This document shows, one piece after another, positions 20,280 through 31,400 of a stretch of 64,000 nt of DNA. The stretch spans positions 1 to 64,000 of the forward strand of contig NZ_UIDD01000010.1 in the NCBI RefSeq assembly GCF_900497695.1, read 5' to 3'. The translations under genes were made by a program, and so were the position numbers. How positions within the stretch are numbered: position 1 is the first letter of the stretch; each line of letters opens with the position of its first letter. A model generated the notes under the pieces. That model was given only the letters and a program-made list of their open reading frames with translations, made no database searches and had not been told where the DNA came from. Source of the stretch: Pseudomonas wadenswilerensis. Lineage in GTDB: Bacteria; Pseudomonadota; Gammaproteobacteria; Pseudomonadales; Pseudomonadaceae.

Positions 20280-20510
20280 TGAAGAATTCCTCAAATACCG
20301 ATTACACGCCGCTCCCCCGGCAGGCAACAAGGCGCCCGCAAGGCAACGGTACTTCAATTCGAAGTCTGAAAGACTAGTGGATTGGTGCTTGAAAAGTCTG
20401 TGCAGACTGGCAAAGCAACGCGCAGGAATGGTTACCCATTACTGCAGGCTTAAGCCAGTTTGCCAATTTTCAGCTAATTTCCTTAAACGGAGACGCTTTT
20501 TCTGACAGCA

Positions 20511-20533
20511 CTATCGCAACAAAAGTGCGATAG
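20511..20533. other. Short inverted repeat upstream of the 69-aa gene
   Basis: CTATCGCA at 20511-20518 pairs with TGCGATAG at 20526-20533 around a 7-base loop. It lies about 65 bp before the 20599 gene and has no T-run, so it may be an operator or leader hairpin rather than a terminator. Confidence 0.35.
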
Positions 20534-20598
20534 ATGAGATCAAGCCCTTCAGCAGGACGGGCTCCTGGAAATCATCCACAACACACAGGGAAGCGAAT

Positions 20599-20808
20599 AT
20601 GCACGAAAACACCGAATTCCGTCGAGAGCCTAAAGGCGTTTCCTACATAGAATATGCTGCTCAATCGTTCAACAGGCCACCGCGCTTTGTCGTAATACCG
20701 GCCGGTATCGGGTTCTTTCATATCACCGAACAGGCCACCGGGCGGGTCAGGGGCTTTCGCCGTGAGCATACCGAAGCCTGTGCCCTGGCCCGTCACCTGG
20801 AAAACTGA
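20599..20808 (+). CDS. Hypothetical protein, 69 aa
   Basis: A small soluble protein starting MHENTEFRREPKGVSY, with AGGGAAG before the ATG. The central part PPRFVVIPAGIGFFHITE and the end RGFRREHTEACALARHLEN suggest one beta-hairpin and a helix. It faces the 72-aa gene convergently, 13 bp apart. No family recognised; small conserved Pseudomonas genes of this kind are common. Confidence 0.6.
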   Translation: MHENTEFRREPKGVSYIEYAAQSFNRPPRFVVIPAGIGFFHITEQATGRVRGFRREHTEACALARHLEN

Positions 20809-20821
20809 CTCAGGCCCAGGT

Positions 20822-21037
20822 TCAACCGGCCTGACGCGCAGCGCCGGGCCGGTCGGTGTCCCGCAACTGCTCCAGCCAGGCTGCACGACACTCCTGGGCC
20901 TCAGTGCGGCTGGCAAAAGCAGTGCCACGTCGCTCGCCATTAACCAGCACTACCCAGCACACGCGCTTGCCCAATGCCTGAAGCGACGCAGGCACGCCGC
21001 TGCCGATCATCACCGCAACATCGACTTGGCTATTCAT
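20822..21037 (-). CDS. Hypothetical protein, 71 aa
   Basis: Small protein starting MNSQVDVAVMIGSGVP, with a beta-rich middle (VCWVVLVNGERRGTAFAS) and a helical end (TEAQECRAAWLEQLRD). GGAGGGA precedes a pair of ATGs; the second (21037) has the better spacing. It has the look of a small single-domain stress protein but no family was recognised. Confidence 0.6.
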   Translation of the reverse strand: MNSQVDVAVMIGSGVPASLQALGKRVCWVVLVNGERRGTAFASRTEAQECRAAWLEQLRDTDRPGAARQAG

Positions 21038-21152
21038 CATTCCCTCCGGAATTTATTAGCAACCTAACGATGTGAGCATGATAGAACCTGCGTGCCTGCA
21101 GAAAAAGCTATCCCCGGCATAGCTGTTTTACATCGGCGGTAACAAAGCCCCG

Positions 21153-22751
21153 TTAATCCGCTTGCGGCCGATAGCCCAGGCGCAAACCACCCCAATGCCG
21201 TCCCTGCACCTGGATCGGCACCGACAAGTCGTGCATCAGCTCGCCGGTGTCGCGGGTATAGGTTTGCAACAAGACCGCCTGTTGATGACTACCGCAACGA
21301 ATGCCGGTGCGATCATCAAACTTGCGCTTGCTGCGGTTGTGCGCGGTGTCCACCACCGGGTCCCCGGTCAACGGCTGATTGAAGGCATTGTTGTGAGTAG
21401 GCACATAGCCTTGCTGGGTGCAGGCAATGGCGAACACCAGGCCTTCATGAGGCTTGAGCAGCGGCTCCTGGATCGCTGGCAGGACCTGGTCGGTGTACTG
21501 GTCGAAGCGCGTGCGGAAACGTACCGGTGAAGTGCCTGGCAGTTGCTGGTAATGGCGGTCGAACAAGTCTTCAAGGCTGATACGGCCTTGGGCGATATCG
21601 TGCTCGAACTGTTCGGCGATCTGCTGTGCGCCTTGGCGGGCCAGGTCATAAACGCGCTGGTGATAGTCATCCAGGCCGACCTCGGCCAGGCGCTCGCTGA
21701 TGCTTTCGGCCTGCCCTTCCAGCTGCACGGCTGCCTGGGCCAGGCGCTGGGTTTGCTGGTCGCTGACCTGCAGGTCGCTGCGCATCCGGGCCACCGCCTC
21801 GAACAGGCTGTCCAGTTGCAACCGATTGGTTTCGGTGCCCTCGGCAATCTCGCCAATCTGCTGCTCGACCCCGGCGGCCAGCCCGGCAATGCTGTCCAGT
21901 TGTTCCCCGGTATGCTCGACCTGATCCACGCCGCTGTGCAGGTCATCCGACAGCTCGCGGATCTGCTCGACCACCTGCGCCGTACGGTGCTGGATGTCGG
22001 CAACCATCTGGCCGACCTCCTCAGTGGCGCTGGCGGTGCGCCCGGCAAGGCCACGCACCTCATCGGCAACCACGGCAAAACCTCGACCGTGATCACCGGC
22101 CCTGGCTGCCTCGATCGCAGCGTTGAGGGCCAGCAGGTTGGTCTGGCTGGCGATGGTCTGGATTACCAGAGTGACCCGGGCAATATCCTCGCTGCGCTGG
22201 TGCAGAGCCTCGATCAATTCGCGACTGGCCGTAGCCCGCGAACTCAGGTGGTGCATGCGCTGGATCGACTCCGCCAGCACCGTACGGCCGGCGGCGCTGC
22301 TTTCATGGGCGCTGCGGGCAGCCACCAGGGCTTGCTGGCTCAACTGCGAGGTAGCCTTCTCGGTGCCGATCATTACTTCGGCGCTGCTGACGATCTGTGC
22401 TGCCGCGCTCAGTTGCGATTGCAGCTTGTCTGCCAGTTGCTGCACCGAAAACGCCACGCCGGCTGCCGACAAGGCGTTGTGGCTGGTGGTTCGTGACAGG
22501 TCGCGAGTCAGCTCGGCCAGCGGATCACTGGTCACCTGCGGGGCAACCGTGGCCTTGCGCAGGCGTGGTAACCACAGCGCCAGCAAGGCCAGAGGCAGGC
22601 CGATGTAAAACGAAAGCCCGGCAAAAGCCATGGCCGCCAGCAACCCCGCCAGTACCAGGCTCTGCAACACCGTGTCTGACCAGGGCGCGACGCTGGACGA
22701 CGCAGTTTGCCCTTCAATCACGGCGCCAGGCAGAGATCCTTCTCGCATCAT
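21153..22751 (-). CDS. Methyl-accepting chemotaxis protein with C-terminal sensor-like domain
   Basis: A chemoreceptor of 532 aa from ATG 22751 (545 aa from 22790). Two hydrophobic segments near residues 28-62 anchor it, with almost no periplasmic part. The signalling hairpin follows, its tip at about 203-237 (QTNLLALNAAIEAARAGDHG). After it comes about 190 residues of C-terminal cytoplasmic domain containing GYVPTHNNAF, KRKFDDRTG and RDTGELMHDLSVPI, probably the ligand or redox sensor. The inverted order means it most likely senses a cytoplasmic signal. ATG 22751 is preferred because GGAG lies seven bases upstream. Confidence 0.85.
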   Translation of the reverse strand: MMREGSLPGAVIEGQTASSSVAPWSDTVLQSLVLAGLLAAMAFAGLSFYIGLPLALLALWLPRLRKATVAPQVTSDPLAELTRDLSRTTSHNALSAAGVAFSVQQLADKLQSQLSAAAQIVSSAEVMIGTEKATSQLSQQALVAARSAHESSAAGRTVLAESIQRMHHLSSRATASRELIEALHQRSEDIARVTLVIQTIASQTNLLALNAAIEAARAGDHGRGFAVVADEVRGLAGRTASATEEVGQMVADIQHRTAQVVEQIRELSDDLHSGVDQVEHTGEQLDSIAGLAAGVEQQIGEIAEGTETNRLQLDSLFEAVARMRSDLQVSDQQTQRLAQAAVQLEGQAESISERLAEVGLDDYHQRVYDLARQGAQQIAEQFEHDIAQGRISLEDLFDRHYQQLPGTSPVRFRTRFDQYTDQVLPAIQEPLLKPHEGLVFAIACTQQGYVPTHNNAFNQPLTGDPVVDTAHNRSKRKFDDRTGIRCGSHQQAVLLQTYTRDTGELMHDLSVPIQVQGRHWGGLRLGYRPQAD

Positions 22752-22865
22752 GTTTTGGCTCCATCGCAGCACGTCTTGTTGTGCAGCCATTAAACGCCAC
22801 TATCTTGCCATTAGCCATGCTTCCTTGGATGTAAGACCGCCGCCCTTGATACAGGGCAAGAAAAA

Positions 22866-22899
22866 CAAAACCCCCGGAGATCGCTCCCCGGGGGTTTTG
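22866..22899 (-). terminator. Rho-independent terminator after the dksA-like gene
   Basis: CAAAACCCCCGG at 22866-22877 pairs with CCGGGGGTTTTG at 22888-22899 around a 10-base loop. On the minus strand it follows the dksA-like stop by 17 bp and ends in a T-rich tail (TTTTGTTTTTCTTG). Confidence 0.88.
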
Positions 22900-22916
22900 T
22901 CTGAGACCTGCGCAGG

Positions 22917-23321
22917 TCAGGCCTGGCGCTGGTGCTTGTCGATCTGCTCTTGACGCTCTTGCGCCTCGATGCAGTACTTGGTGGTCGGGCTGATCAGCAG
23001 GCGCTTGAGGCCGATCGGCTCGCCGCTGTCGTCACACCAGCCGAAGCTCTCGTCGGCGATCCGGCCCAGGGCCATTTCCAGTTGCGGCAGCAGGCGCTGG
23101 TCACGGTCGATGGTGTTGACCAGCCACTGGCGCTCTTCTTCGACCGAGGCGGCGTCGGCAGGATCGGCAGGCGTGTCCAGGCTTTCGATGGTTACACGAC
23201 TTTGTTCGATGCGCTCATGGATCTCGACCTTCATCGTCTGCAGCAGCTCGGTGAAGAAAGCCAATTGCTCAGCGTTCATGTAGTCATCGGCCGGCATGGC
23301 CAGCAACTTTTCCTTTGTCAT
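22917..23321 (-). CDS. DksA/TraR-family RNA polymerase regulator with incomplete zinc finger
   Basis: A 134-aa DksA paralogue. The coiled coil (about 15-90) keeps the tip acidic motif DPADAAS with D53 and D56, needed in DksA for action in the RNA polymerase secondary channel. The globular part has C96 (GWCDDSG) and C117 (YCIEAQ), but the partner cysteines are S99 and A120, so a four-cysteine zinc site cannot form. This resembles the zinc-independent DksA2 of P. aeruginosa, which works during zinc shortage. No Zur-box-like dyad was seen upstream. ATG 23321 (MTKEKLL) fits the family start. Confidence 0.83.
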   Translation of the reverse strand: MTKEKLLAMPADDYMNAEQLAFFTELLQTMKVEIHERIEQSRVTIESLDTPADPADAASVEEERQWLVNTIDRDQRLLPQLEMALGRIADESFGWCDDSGEPIGLKRLLISPTTKYCIEAQERQEQIDKHQRQA

Positions 23322-23604
23322 TGATTTCTCTATAAAAAATACGTGCATTAAGGCGAATCGGGTGCTCCTGGCGAATAGCTCGCCAGGAGCGGAATTCTTC
23401 AAGCACCATCCGGCACTCAATTTACAGGGGGCGGCAGTCTAAGGCCGAGATTCACACTGGGCAACAGAAATGACAGTGGTTTTGACCGAAAAGGTGCTAA
23501 AGGCTCTCCCCCGGCGCTGGTTTATAACAAAAAAACCGCAGCGCAGGCGCTTTCCCAGGGACAAACGGTCATTCTCCGACAAAAACCTTGTAACAAAGAT
23601 CCCC

Positions 23605-25272
23605 TTAACCGAGCAATTGACTCAGCACCGCACGCAACTTGCCCGGTTTCACTGGCTTGTTCAGCAATGGTGTACCCAGGCGTTGCATGGCCCGGCGGCT
23701 TTGCTCACTGCGATCGGCGGTAATCATCACGGCATGGATGGGCTGGCCGAAATGTTTGCGCAAGTCACGCACCACCTCGCACCCGGTCACCCCGTGATCC
23801 AGGTGGAAGTCGGCCAGGATCAGTTCCGGTGCCCGCCCCTTGAGCACCGCCAGGGCCTCGGCGTAATCACTCGCCGTGCGCACTTCGCACCCCCACTGCT
23901 CAAGCAAGGCTGCCATGCTGTGCTGAATGCTGAGTTCATTGTCCAACACCAGCAGCCGCCGCCCAGGCAGCGGATCCCCCACACTGGGCTGCGAAAGCGT
24001 CGACGCTGGCAGCTCATTCGGCAGTTCTCCCGACAGCGGCACATCGATGCTGAACACCGAGCCGCGCCCCGGCCATGAGCGCACCTTGACCGGGTAATCG
24101 AGTATGCGCGCGATCCGCTCGACAATTGCCAGCCCCAGCCCTACCCCTTTGCGCTCGGCAGCACGGCCGACATCCAGTTGGTTGAACTCGAGAAAGATCG
24201 AGTCCAGACGGTCGGCGGCGATGCCACGCCCACTGTCCCAGACTTCCAGGCGCAGGTAATCGCCACGCCGCCGCGCGCCGAGCAGGATGCGCCCATGCTC
24301 GGTGTAGCGGCAGGCATTGCTGAGAAAGTTGCGCAGGATTCGCGTGACCAGGCGCAAGTCGGTACGCACGGCGAGCCGACCACCGCGCACACGCAAACTG
24401 AGCCCGGCTGCTTCAGCCACCGGTTGAAACTCGGAAGCCAGTGGCGCCAGCACCTCGTCCAGGCGGTACAGGTCCAGGTCCGGCTTGATCGCCGCCTGGT
24501 CGAGCCGGGAGATATCCAGCAGGTCGGTGAGCAGGTCCTCGGCGCCCTCCAGGGCCTGGTGTGCACGCTCCACCAGTTGCTGTTCACCCGCGGGCATCTG
24601 GCGCTCGCGCAGGGTGGAGATCAATAGCCGCGCCGCGTTGAGCGGCTGCAGCAGGTCGTGGCTGGCCGCTGCCAGGTACTTGTCCTTGCTACGATTGGCG
24701 GCCTGGGCGGCGTCACGGGCTTCGATCAGTTCGTTGGTGCGCTCGGCGACCCGCTGCTCAAGCTGGTCATTGAGTTGCTGCAGGCGCTCCTGGGCCAGCT
24801 TGCGCTCGGTGATATCGGCGACAAAACCTTCGACCACGCCGTCTTCGTCCGGACGCAGCAACAGGTTCATCAGCACGTCGATATGGCTGCCGTCACGCCG
24901 GCGCAGCCGGGTTTCATAGCCGATCAGTGCCTGCTCGCGCTGCAGCACCTGGGCGATGGCCAGCAATTCATCCTGGCCGCCAGCGAACAAGTGGCTGGCC
25001 AGGTCGTTGCGCGACAACACCAGTGCCTGTGCATCGGCATAACCCAGCATGCGCGCCAGCGCCGGATTGGCCGCACGCATGCCATCTTCAAGACTGGCCT
25101 GGAAGATGCCGTGCACCGCATGCTCGAACAGCCACTTGTAGCGATTGCGCTCGGCCTCCAGCTCTTCAAGGCGTACCGCCAGTTCCGGGTAGTGGCTCTT
25201 GCGTACGGTGTGGTTGCTCAGCCCCAGCAGCCCGGCCAGGGCGTCGCCCGCCGGTTCAGAGGGCCTCGCCAT
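23605..25272 (-). CDS. ercS: PAS hybrid sensor histidine kinase/response regulator (Erc-linked)
   Basis: A 555-aa cytosolic hybrid kinase: a PAS domain (about 42-155, NRYKWLFEHAVHGIFQASLEDG to VADITERK), a coiled coil, the H-box SHDLLQPLNAARLLI with H205, an HATPase domain (N-box NFLSNACRYT, GVGLGLAIVERIA), and a receiver domain with D488 as phosphorylation site. The H-box form is that of the NahK/ErcS type. ATG 25272 overlaps the ercA end by 17 bp and has GAGG upstream. Probably part of the ethanol oxidation control network; the ercS name rests on synteny with ercA from memory. Confidence 0.8.
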   Translation of the reverse strand: MARPSEPAGDALAGLLGLSNHTVRKSHYPELAVRLEELEAERNRYKWLFEHAVHGIFQASLEDGMRAANPALARMLGYADAQALVLSRNDLASHLFAGGQDELLAIAQVLQREQALIGYETRLRRRDGSHIDVLMNLLLRPDEDGVVEGFVADITERKLAQERLQQLNDQLEQRVAERTNELIEARDAAQAANRSKDKYLAAASHDLLQPLNAARLLISTLRERQMPAGEQQLVERAHQALEGAEDLLTDLLDISRLDQAAIKPDLDLYRLDEVLAPLASEFQPVAEAAGLSLRVRGGRLAVRTDLRLVTRILRNFLSNACRYTEHGRILLGARRRGDYLRLEVWDSGRGIAADRLDSIFLEFNQLDVGRAAERKGVGLGLAIVERIARILDYPVKVRSWPGRGSVFSIDVPLSGELPNELPASTLSQPSVGDPLPGRRLLVLDNELSIQHSMAALLEQWGCEVRTASDYAEALAVLKGRAPELILADFHLDHGVTGCEVVRDLRKHFGQPIHAVMITADRSEQSRRAMQRLGTPLLNKPVKPGKLRAVLSQLLG

Positions 25273-26419
25273 ACACCACCTCGACATCACGCTGGCTGGA
25301 GCTGCGCGGGTTGGTCAGGATGCACGGATCATCCATGGCGTGCTGGGACAAAAACGGGATGTCGGTCATGCCGACGCCATGCAGGCCAAGGGTTTCGTGA
25401 AAGCCCACGGCATGCTTGAGCGCAATCAGGTGCTCGACCAGGCGCTGGCTGACCTGCTTGTGACTCAGGCCTCGGCAATCGATACCGAGGGTTTGCGCGA
25501 TGACCTTGAAGCGCTCCGGTGCGGCGCTGTAGTTGAACGCCACCACATGCTCGACCAGCACCGCATTACACAGCCCGTGAGGCAAATCGAGAAAGCCGCC
25601 CAGGCTATGGGACATGGCATGCACCGCACCAAGAATCGCGTTGGAGAACGCCAGCCCGGCCTGCATGCTGCCGAGCATGATCTTCTCGCGCAGGGCGATG
25701 TCGGCGGGGTTGGCGATCATCTGCACCAGGTTGCCGTTGATCAGGCGCATGGCCTCCAGCGCATGGGGGTCGGTCAGCGGTCCGTGGCCCGTCGACACGA
25801 ACGCCTCGATGGCATGCACCAGGGCATCGATGCCGGTACAGGCGGAGAGGAACGGGTCCATGCTCAAGGTGGTTTCTGGGTCAATCAGCGACACATCCGG
25901 CACCACCGCCTTGCTGACGATGGAGAACTTCATGCGTTCCTGTTGGTTGGAGATGATCACGAACTGGGAAACGTCGGCGGAGGTACCGGCGGTGGTCGGG
26001 ATCAGGATCAACGGCGGGCTCGGCACGCGGATGGTGTCGACCCCTTCGAACTCGAGAATGTGCCGACCATGGGCAACCACGATGCCGATACCCTTGGCGC
26101 AATCCATGGGGCTGCCGCCACCGACCGCGACGATCACATCGCACTGTTCGCTACGGTATCGCTCGGCGCCGGCCATGACCTCTTCAACCCGAGGGTTGGG
26201 CGAAACCTCGGTGTACAGGCAGTAATCAATGGCCTGTTCTTGCAGGCTGGCTTCGATATCAGCCACCCAGCCGGCGGCGATCACCCCTGGGTCGCTGACC
26301 AGCAGGACCTTGCGCGCGCCAAAGGTCTTGGCGTAATTGGCGACATGGTGACGACAACCGGCGCCGAAGATGATTTCCGGGGAGACGAACTTGCGCAACT
26401 GGCTCAGTTTCGGGCTCAT
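25256..26419 (-). CDS. ercA: Iron-containing alcohol dehydrogenase, ErcA-like
   Basis: A 387-aa group III (Fe-dependent) alcohol dehydrogenase. The NAD(P)-binding GGGSPMDCAKG is near residues 100-110, and metal ligands are D198, H202 (GIDALVHAIEAF), H267 (AVHAMSHS) and H281 (LPHGLCNA). In P. aeruginosa, ErcA is required for PQQ-dependent ethanol oxidation and its gene neighbours a sensor kinase gene, as here. Its 3' end overlaps the kinase gene, and pqqA lies just upstream. Start ATG 26419 begins MSPKLSQLRKFVSPEIIFG. Confidence 0.87.
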   Translation of the reverse strand: MSPKLSQLRKFVSPEIIFGAGCRHHVANYAKTFGARKVLLVSDPGVIAAGWVADIEASLQEQAIDYCLYTEVSPNPRVEEVMAGAERYRSEQCDVIVAVGGGSPMDCAKGIGIVVAHGRHILEFEGVDTIRVPSPPLILIPTTAGTSADVSQFVIISNQQERMKFSIVSKAVVPDVSLIDPETTLSMDPFLSACTGIDALVHAIEAFVSTGHGPLTDPHALEAMRLINGNLVQMIANPADIALREKIMLGSMQAGLAFSNAILGAVHAMSHSLGGFLDLPHGLCNAVLVEHVVAFNYSAAPERFKVIAQTLGIDCRGLSHKQVSQRLVEHLIALKHAVGFHETLGLHGVGMTDIPFLSQHAMDDPCILTNPRSSSQRDVEVVYGEAL

Positions 26420-26508
26420 GGGACGCTTCTATTCTTGTTGTAGTAATAGCGCCAGCCTAAAGCATCCCCCTTCGATTGCAATCAGACCATCGGCGGGCAG
26501 AAACAGAA

Positions 26509-26538
26509 GCGCCGACCGCTGCAAGCAGCGACCGGCGC
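26509..26538 (-). terminator. Terminator-like hairpin after pqqA
   Basis: The arms 26509-26521 (GCGCCGACCGCTG) and 26526-26538 pair with two mismatches around a CAAG loop. On the minus strand a T-rich tail (TTCTGTTTCTG) follows. It lies 8 bp past the pqqA stop and would separate pqqA from ercA transcription. Confidence 0.6.
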
Positions 26539-26546
26539 AAGAGGGA

Positions 26547-26618
26547 TCAGCGATTGGCGAAGTACATGGTCACTTCAAAACCGATACGCAGATCAGTGAA
26601 CGCAGGCTTTTTCCACAT
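26547..26618 (-). CDS. pqqA: PqqA precursor peptide (orphan copy)
   Basis: A 23-aa peptide, MWKKPAFTDLRIGFEVTMYF ending ANR. It carries the conserved PqqA glutamate (E15) and tyrosine (Y19) with three residues between them, the pair fused by PqqE/PqqF into pyrroloquinoline quinone. AGAGGA precedes the ATG at good spacing. No pqqB-E genes lie beside it, so it is an orphan copy placed among ercA, a sensor kinase and an aldehyde dehydrogenase, all part of PQQ-linked alcohol oxidation. It is too short for usual gene finders. Confidence 0.93.
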   Translation of the reverse strand: MWKKPAFTDLRIGFEVTMYFANR

Positions 26619-26728
26619 AGGTCCATCCTCTTCTGGCACCACAGGATTGCGGTGCTTCTATTAATACACCGTTGCCGGTGCCGGTCGAATGCTACTTTGG
26701 AACCGTTTCTTTCAGGTTATCCGGGCCT

Positions 26729-28249
<1,521 letters not shown>

Positions 28250-28451
28250 GGGGGCCTCATGTGCGCTGCGGGCCTGTCGGCATGACAGGCAGCTGGCTCG
28301 ATGATAAGCAGCCGCACGGCAGGCGCGAATCGGCCCTTGGCAGGTGCCGTCTCGTCAATTGGTAGTACGCCTGGGTGGTAACCGGCTACCGCCTGCTCAG
28401 GCGCGTGCGGGCGTCATATGGCGCTTCCCCCTGTTTTGGAAGCCTCGCCAG

Positions 28452-31400
28452 ATGACCGCCCCTTCGCCCCATCAGTCCATTGCCGAACAGGCGACCTTGA
28501 GCTGCGCGGTCGCCAAGCGCTTCGTCAAGCGTCCCGCCCTACTCGAAATCGCCGGCCAGATCCTGCTTGAGCACTGGGGCCAACGACGACTGCCACTGCA
28601 ACACAATCCGCTGACGCTCTATCTGATCAGCCACACCGAAGCTCAAGTTCATATCCGCCAGTTGCCTCAAGTCCTGATCGAGCGATACTGCCTGGGCAGC
28701 ACCTTGAACCTGAATGACGGCGAGGATTATCTCAGCCGCTACCCGCAACAGGGCCAGGATGTACAACTCAATGTCGACCTGCATACCCTTGAACTGCTGA
28801 TCAACGATTGTGGCCCCTTGATCGTTGAAGCCTTCCTGCAGGCGCTGGTTGATTTCTGGAGCTTGAGTGACGAGCGCGGTGAAACGCCCTGGAGCTGGTA
28901 CGCCAGCTACCTGCAAAGGCTGATGAAGAATGCGATCGATGTCAGTGTCAACGCCGGCAAGCTAACCCTGGCTCAAGCGGCCACCGCCGGCATCGTTGCG
29001 GCCTTTCCGACACCGTGGCAACGCAGCCGGTTCGCCAATCTGCAAGGCTTGAGCGTCCGGCAGGTGACGGTTGACCTGACGCCAGCACAGGTTATCGATG
29101 CCGACCTGTCCAGTGCCTTGCTGATCGAAGATTTTCCCGATCCACCAAAAGCCCAAGTGGCCATCCTGTTTACCCTGGTGGGTGCGTTGGCGCCCTTCGA
29201 GTCAACCCAGGGTTTTCTCGACATGCTAGCTATGAACTGGCCCAGGTCGTTGCTATCCACGGCTCCACAAGCTCAGTTCAGCCAACCGGCAACATCGGCC
29301 TTCGAAGCCCAGGCCGCCGGCTTTCTCAAACAACATTTGCGCTTGATCGAAGTCATCGCCTTGGCATCGAGAACGCCTGAGCAGGCGGCAGCGCTCAACG
29401 CCATCATTGATCGCTCGACCTCGATGCTGGACCTGTGTACCGCCCAGGAGCTTGAGCGACAGAACCAGATCGCCTTCCTGCTGCCGGCATGGCTACTCGA
29501 CAGCGAGCTGGCCATCCGCTACAGCACCTTGTTGATCAACCACGCTCAATCACACACAGAGGCCGCCGGCAAAACCTGGCGTGATGACATCGACACCGCC
29601 GAGGTCTTCGCCTGCAAGGCCCTGGACGCGAGGATCGAGCACGATCACCCCGGTGCGGGATTCAATGCCAGCGACGTAATGATCAGCAATCATCAAGTCA
29701 TCGCCAGCGCCATCCCCGGGCAAGGCAGCCTGATCACCGATGGCGTCGTCAAGGTCGTCAATTTTTCCCTCGCACAGCTGGCCATCGACAACCTCGGTGT
29801 GCTGGCCGCAGGCACTGTGAGCCTGCAGTTACTCAGCGGTGCCCACCTGCCCGACTGGATGAATGAAGCCTATGTGCGCACCCTGGTGAGTGAACTGGAC
29901 ATCGGCGGACAGTATCCACAGACCTTGCAACGGCAATTGCTCGACGACCCCGACCAGGTGCAGGCGCGGCGGACACTGTTCGGTACGCAGCTGAAGACGC
30001 AGTTGCCGCTGCTGGCGCTGGAGCTGCATCTGCGCGACAAACGCATCAGCCTGCCGGCCTGCCAGGCGGTGGACGCGCTGTTCGCCCACGCCTTGCCCGG
30101 GGCCTTCGTACTCAGGCCCCTGACCCTGCTGCGCGCAAGCGGCGCTGCTGCCGATACGCTACTCAATGCCTGGCTGATCGAACCTGGCGATGTCAGGCAA
30201 GGCCCTTGCGTGCTGTATCGCCCATTGCATACTGACCCGCTGCTGGAGTTTCACGACCGGATCGCCCTGTTCGACGCGTTCGCCAGCACCGGTCCGTTGC
30301 AGGATGACTTGCTCGACCGTCTGCCTGAACATACGCGTCCGATTTATGCCAAGGGCGGCCTGCGTGAGCCGCACATTCACCGCTTCGTCCCTGGCGCCGA
30401 GTTCGAACCGCTGCAGACGCCTGCGCCTGCCCGCCTGGGTGTGGCCCTGGCCAAAGGTGCCGTGCACGACCTGATCTACCAGGCCAGCGCCCAGGAGCTG
30501 GTCGACCGGGCCAAGCGCCACTCGACCAGCACCGCACAATCGCGCTGGGACGCCTGGAAGCAACTGGGTTGGCTGATGTTCAACACCTTGCTGCCCTTGT
30601 TCGAGGGCAGTGTGGCCAAGGTCGCCTGGATGATTCAGGTCCTCGACAGCGCCAAGCGCCTGCTGGTGAGCGATGTACAAAACAGTCCCGGTGAACATCG
30701 CCAGGCGTTCGCCGACCTGCTGATCAACATCGCCATGGTCCTGTTCGTGCACGCCACCCGCCGGCTGGGCATCAGGCCAGCGGTGCGCAGGCGGCCCAGC
30801 CACGCACTTGTGCCGGCAAAACCGCCAGTCACCCCGGCGCTAGCCGAACCGCAAGCCGAGCTGACCTTCAGCTGGGCGCGCCCGGACCACCGCCTCACCG
30901 CCCAGCAAAGCACCCACCTGGAAAGCCTGGCCAGCCCGCTGTCACCCTCCATGCTCGGTTCCCCCATCCAGGACGGGGCGCTGCAGGGCTTGTACCTGCA
31001 CAATGAACAACTCTATTTCGCCCAGGGCGCTCGCGCCTACCCAGTGCAATTCGATGCCGCCATCGACCAACCGCGCATTATCGCCGGGCCCTGGCTGAGA
31101 AGAGATGAGGCCCTGCGCTGGACACTCGATCTGCGCTTGCGCCTGCGCGGCGGTCAGCCTCTGCGCAATCGCCTCAAGCCTGCTGACCTGGAGCAGTCGA
31201 TCGACAACCTGGATCAGACATTACGCACGCAGCAAGCCGAGGCACTGGCCAGCCAACAACGTCTGCAGGTATTTGCCCGGCAGCTCACCGACGACACCGA
31301 CCCGCGCATCCTGCAAGGCTATCTGGCCAAGATGGAAACGTTGTCCCAAGACTTCGAGCGACACCGAGAGACGCTGCGTGAACGCAATGAAAAACGCCCC

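Noticed and set aside
26509..26538. A riboswitch near the alcohol oxidation genes.
   Set aside because: Only a simple hairpin with a T-rich tail is visible, best read as a terminator.
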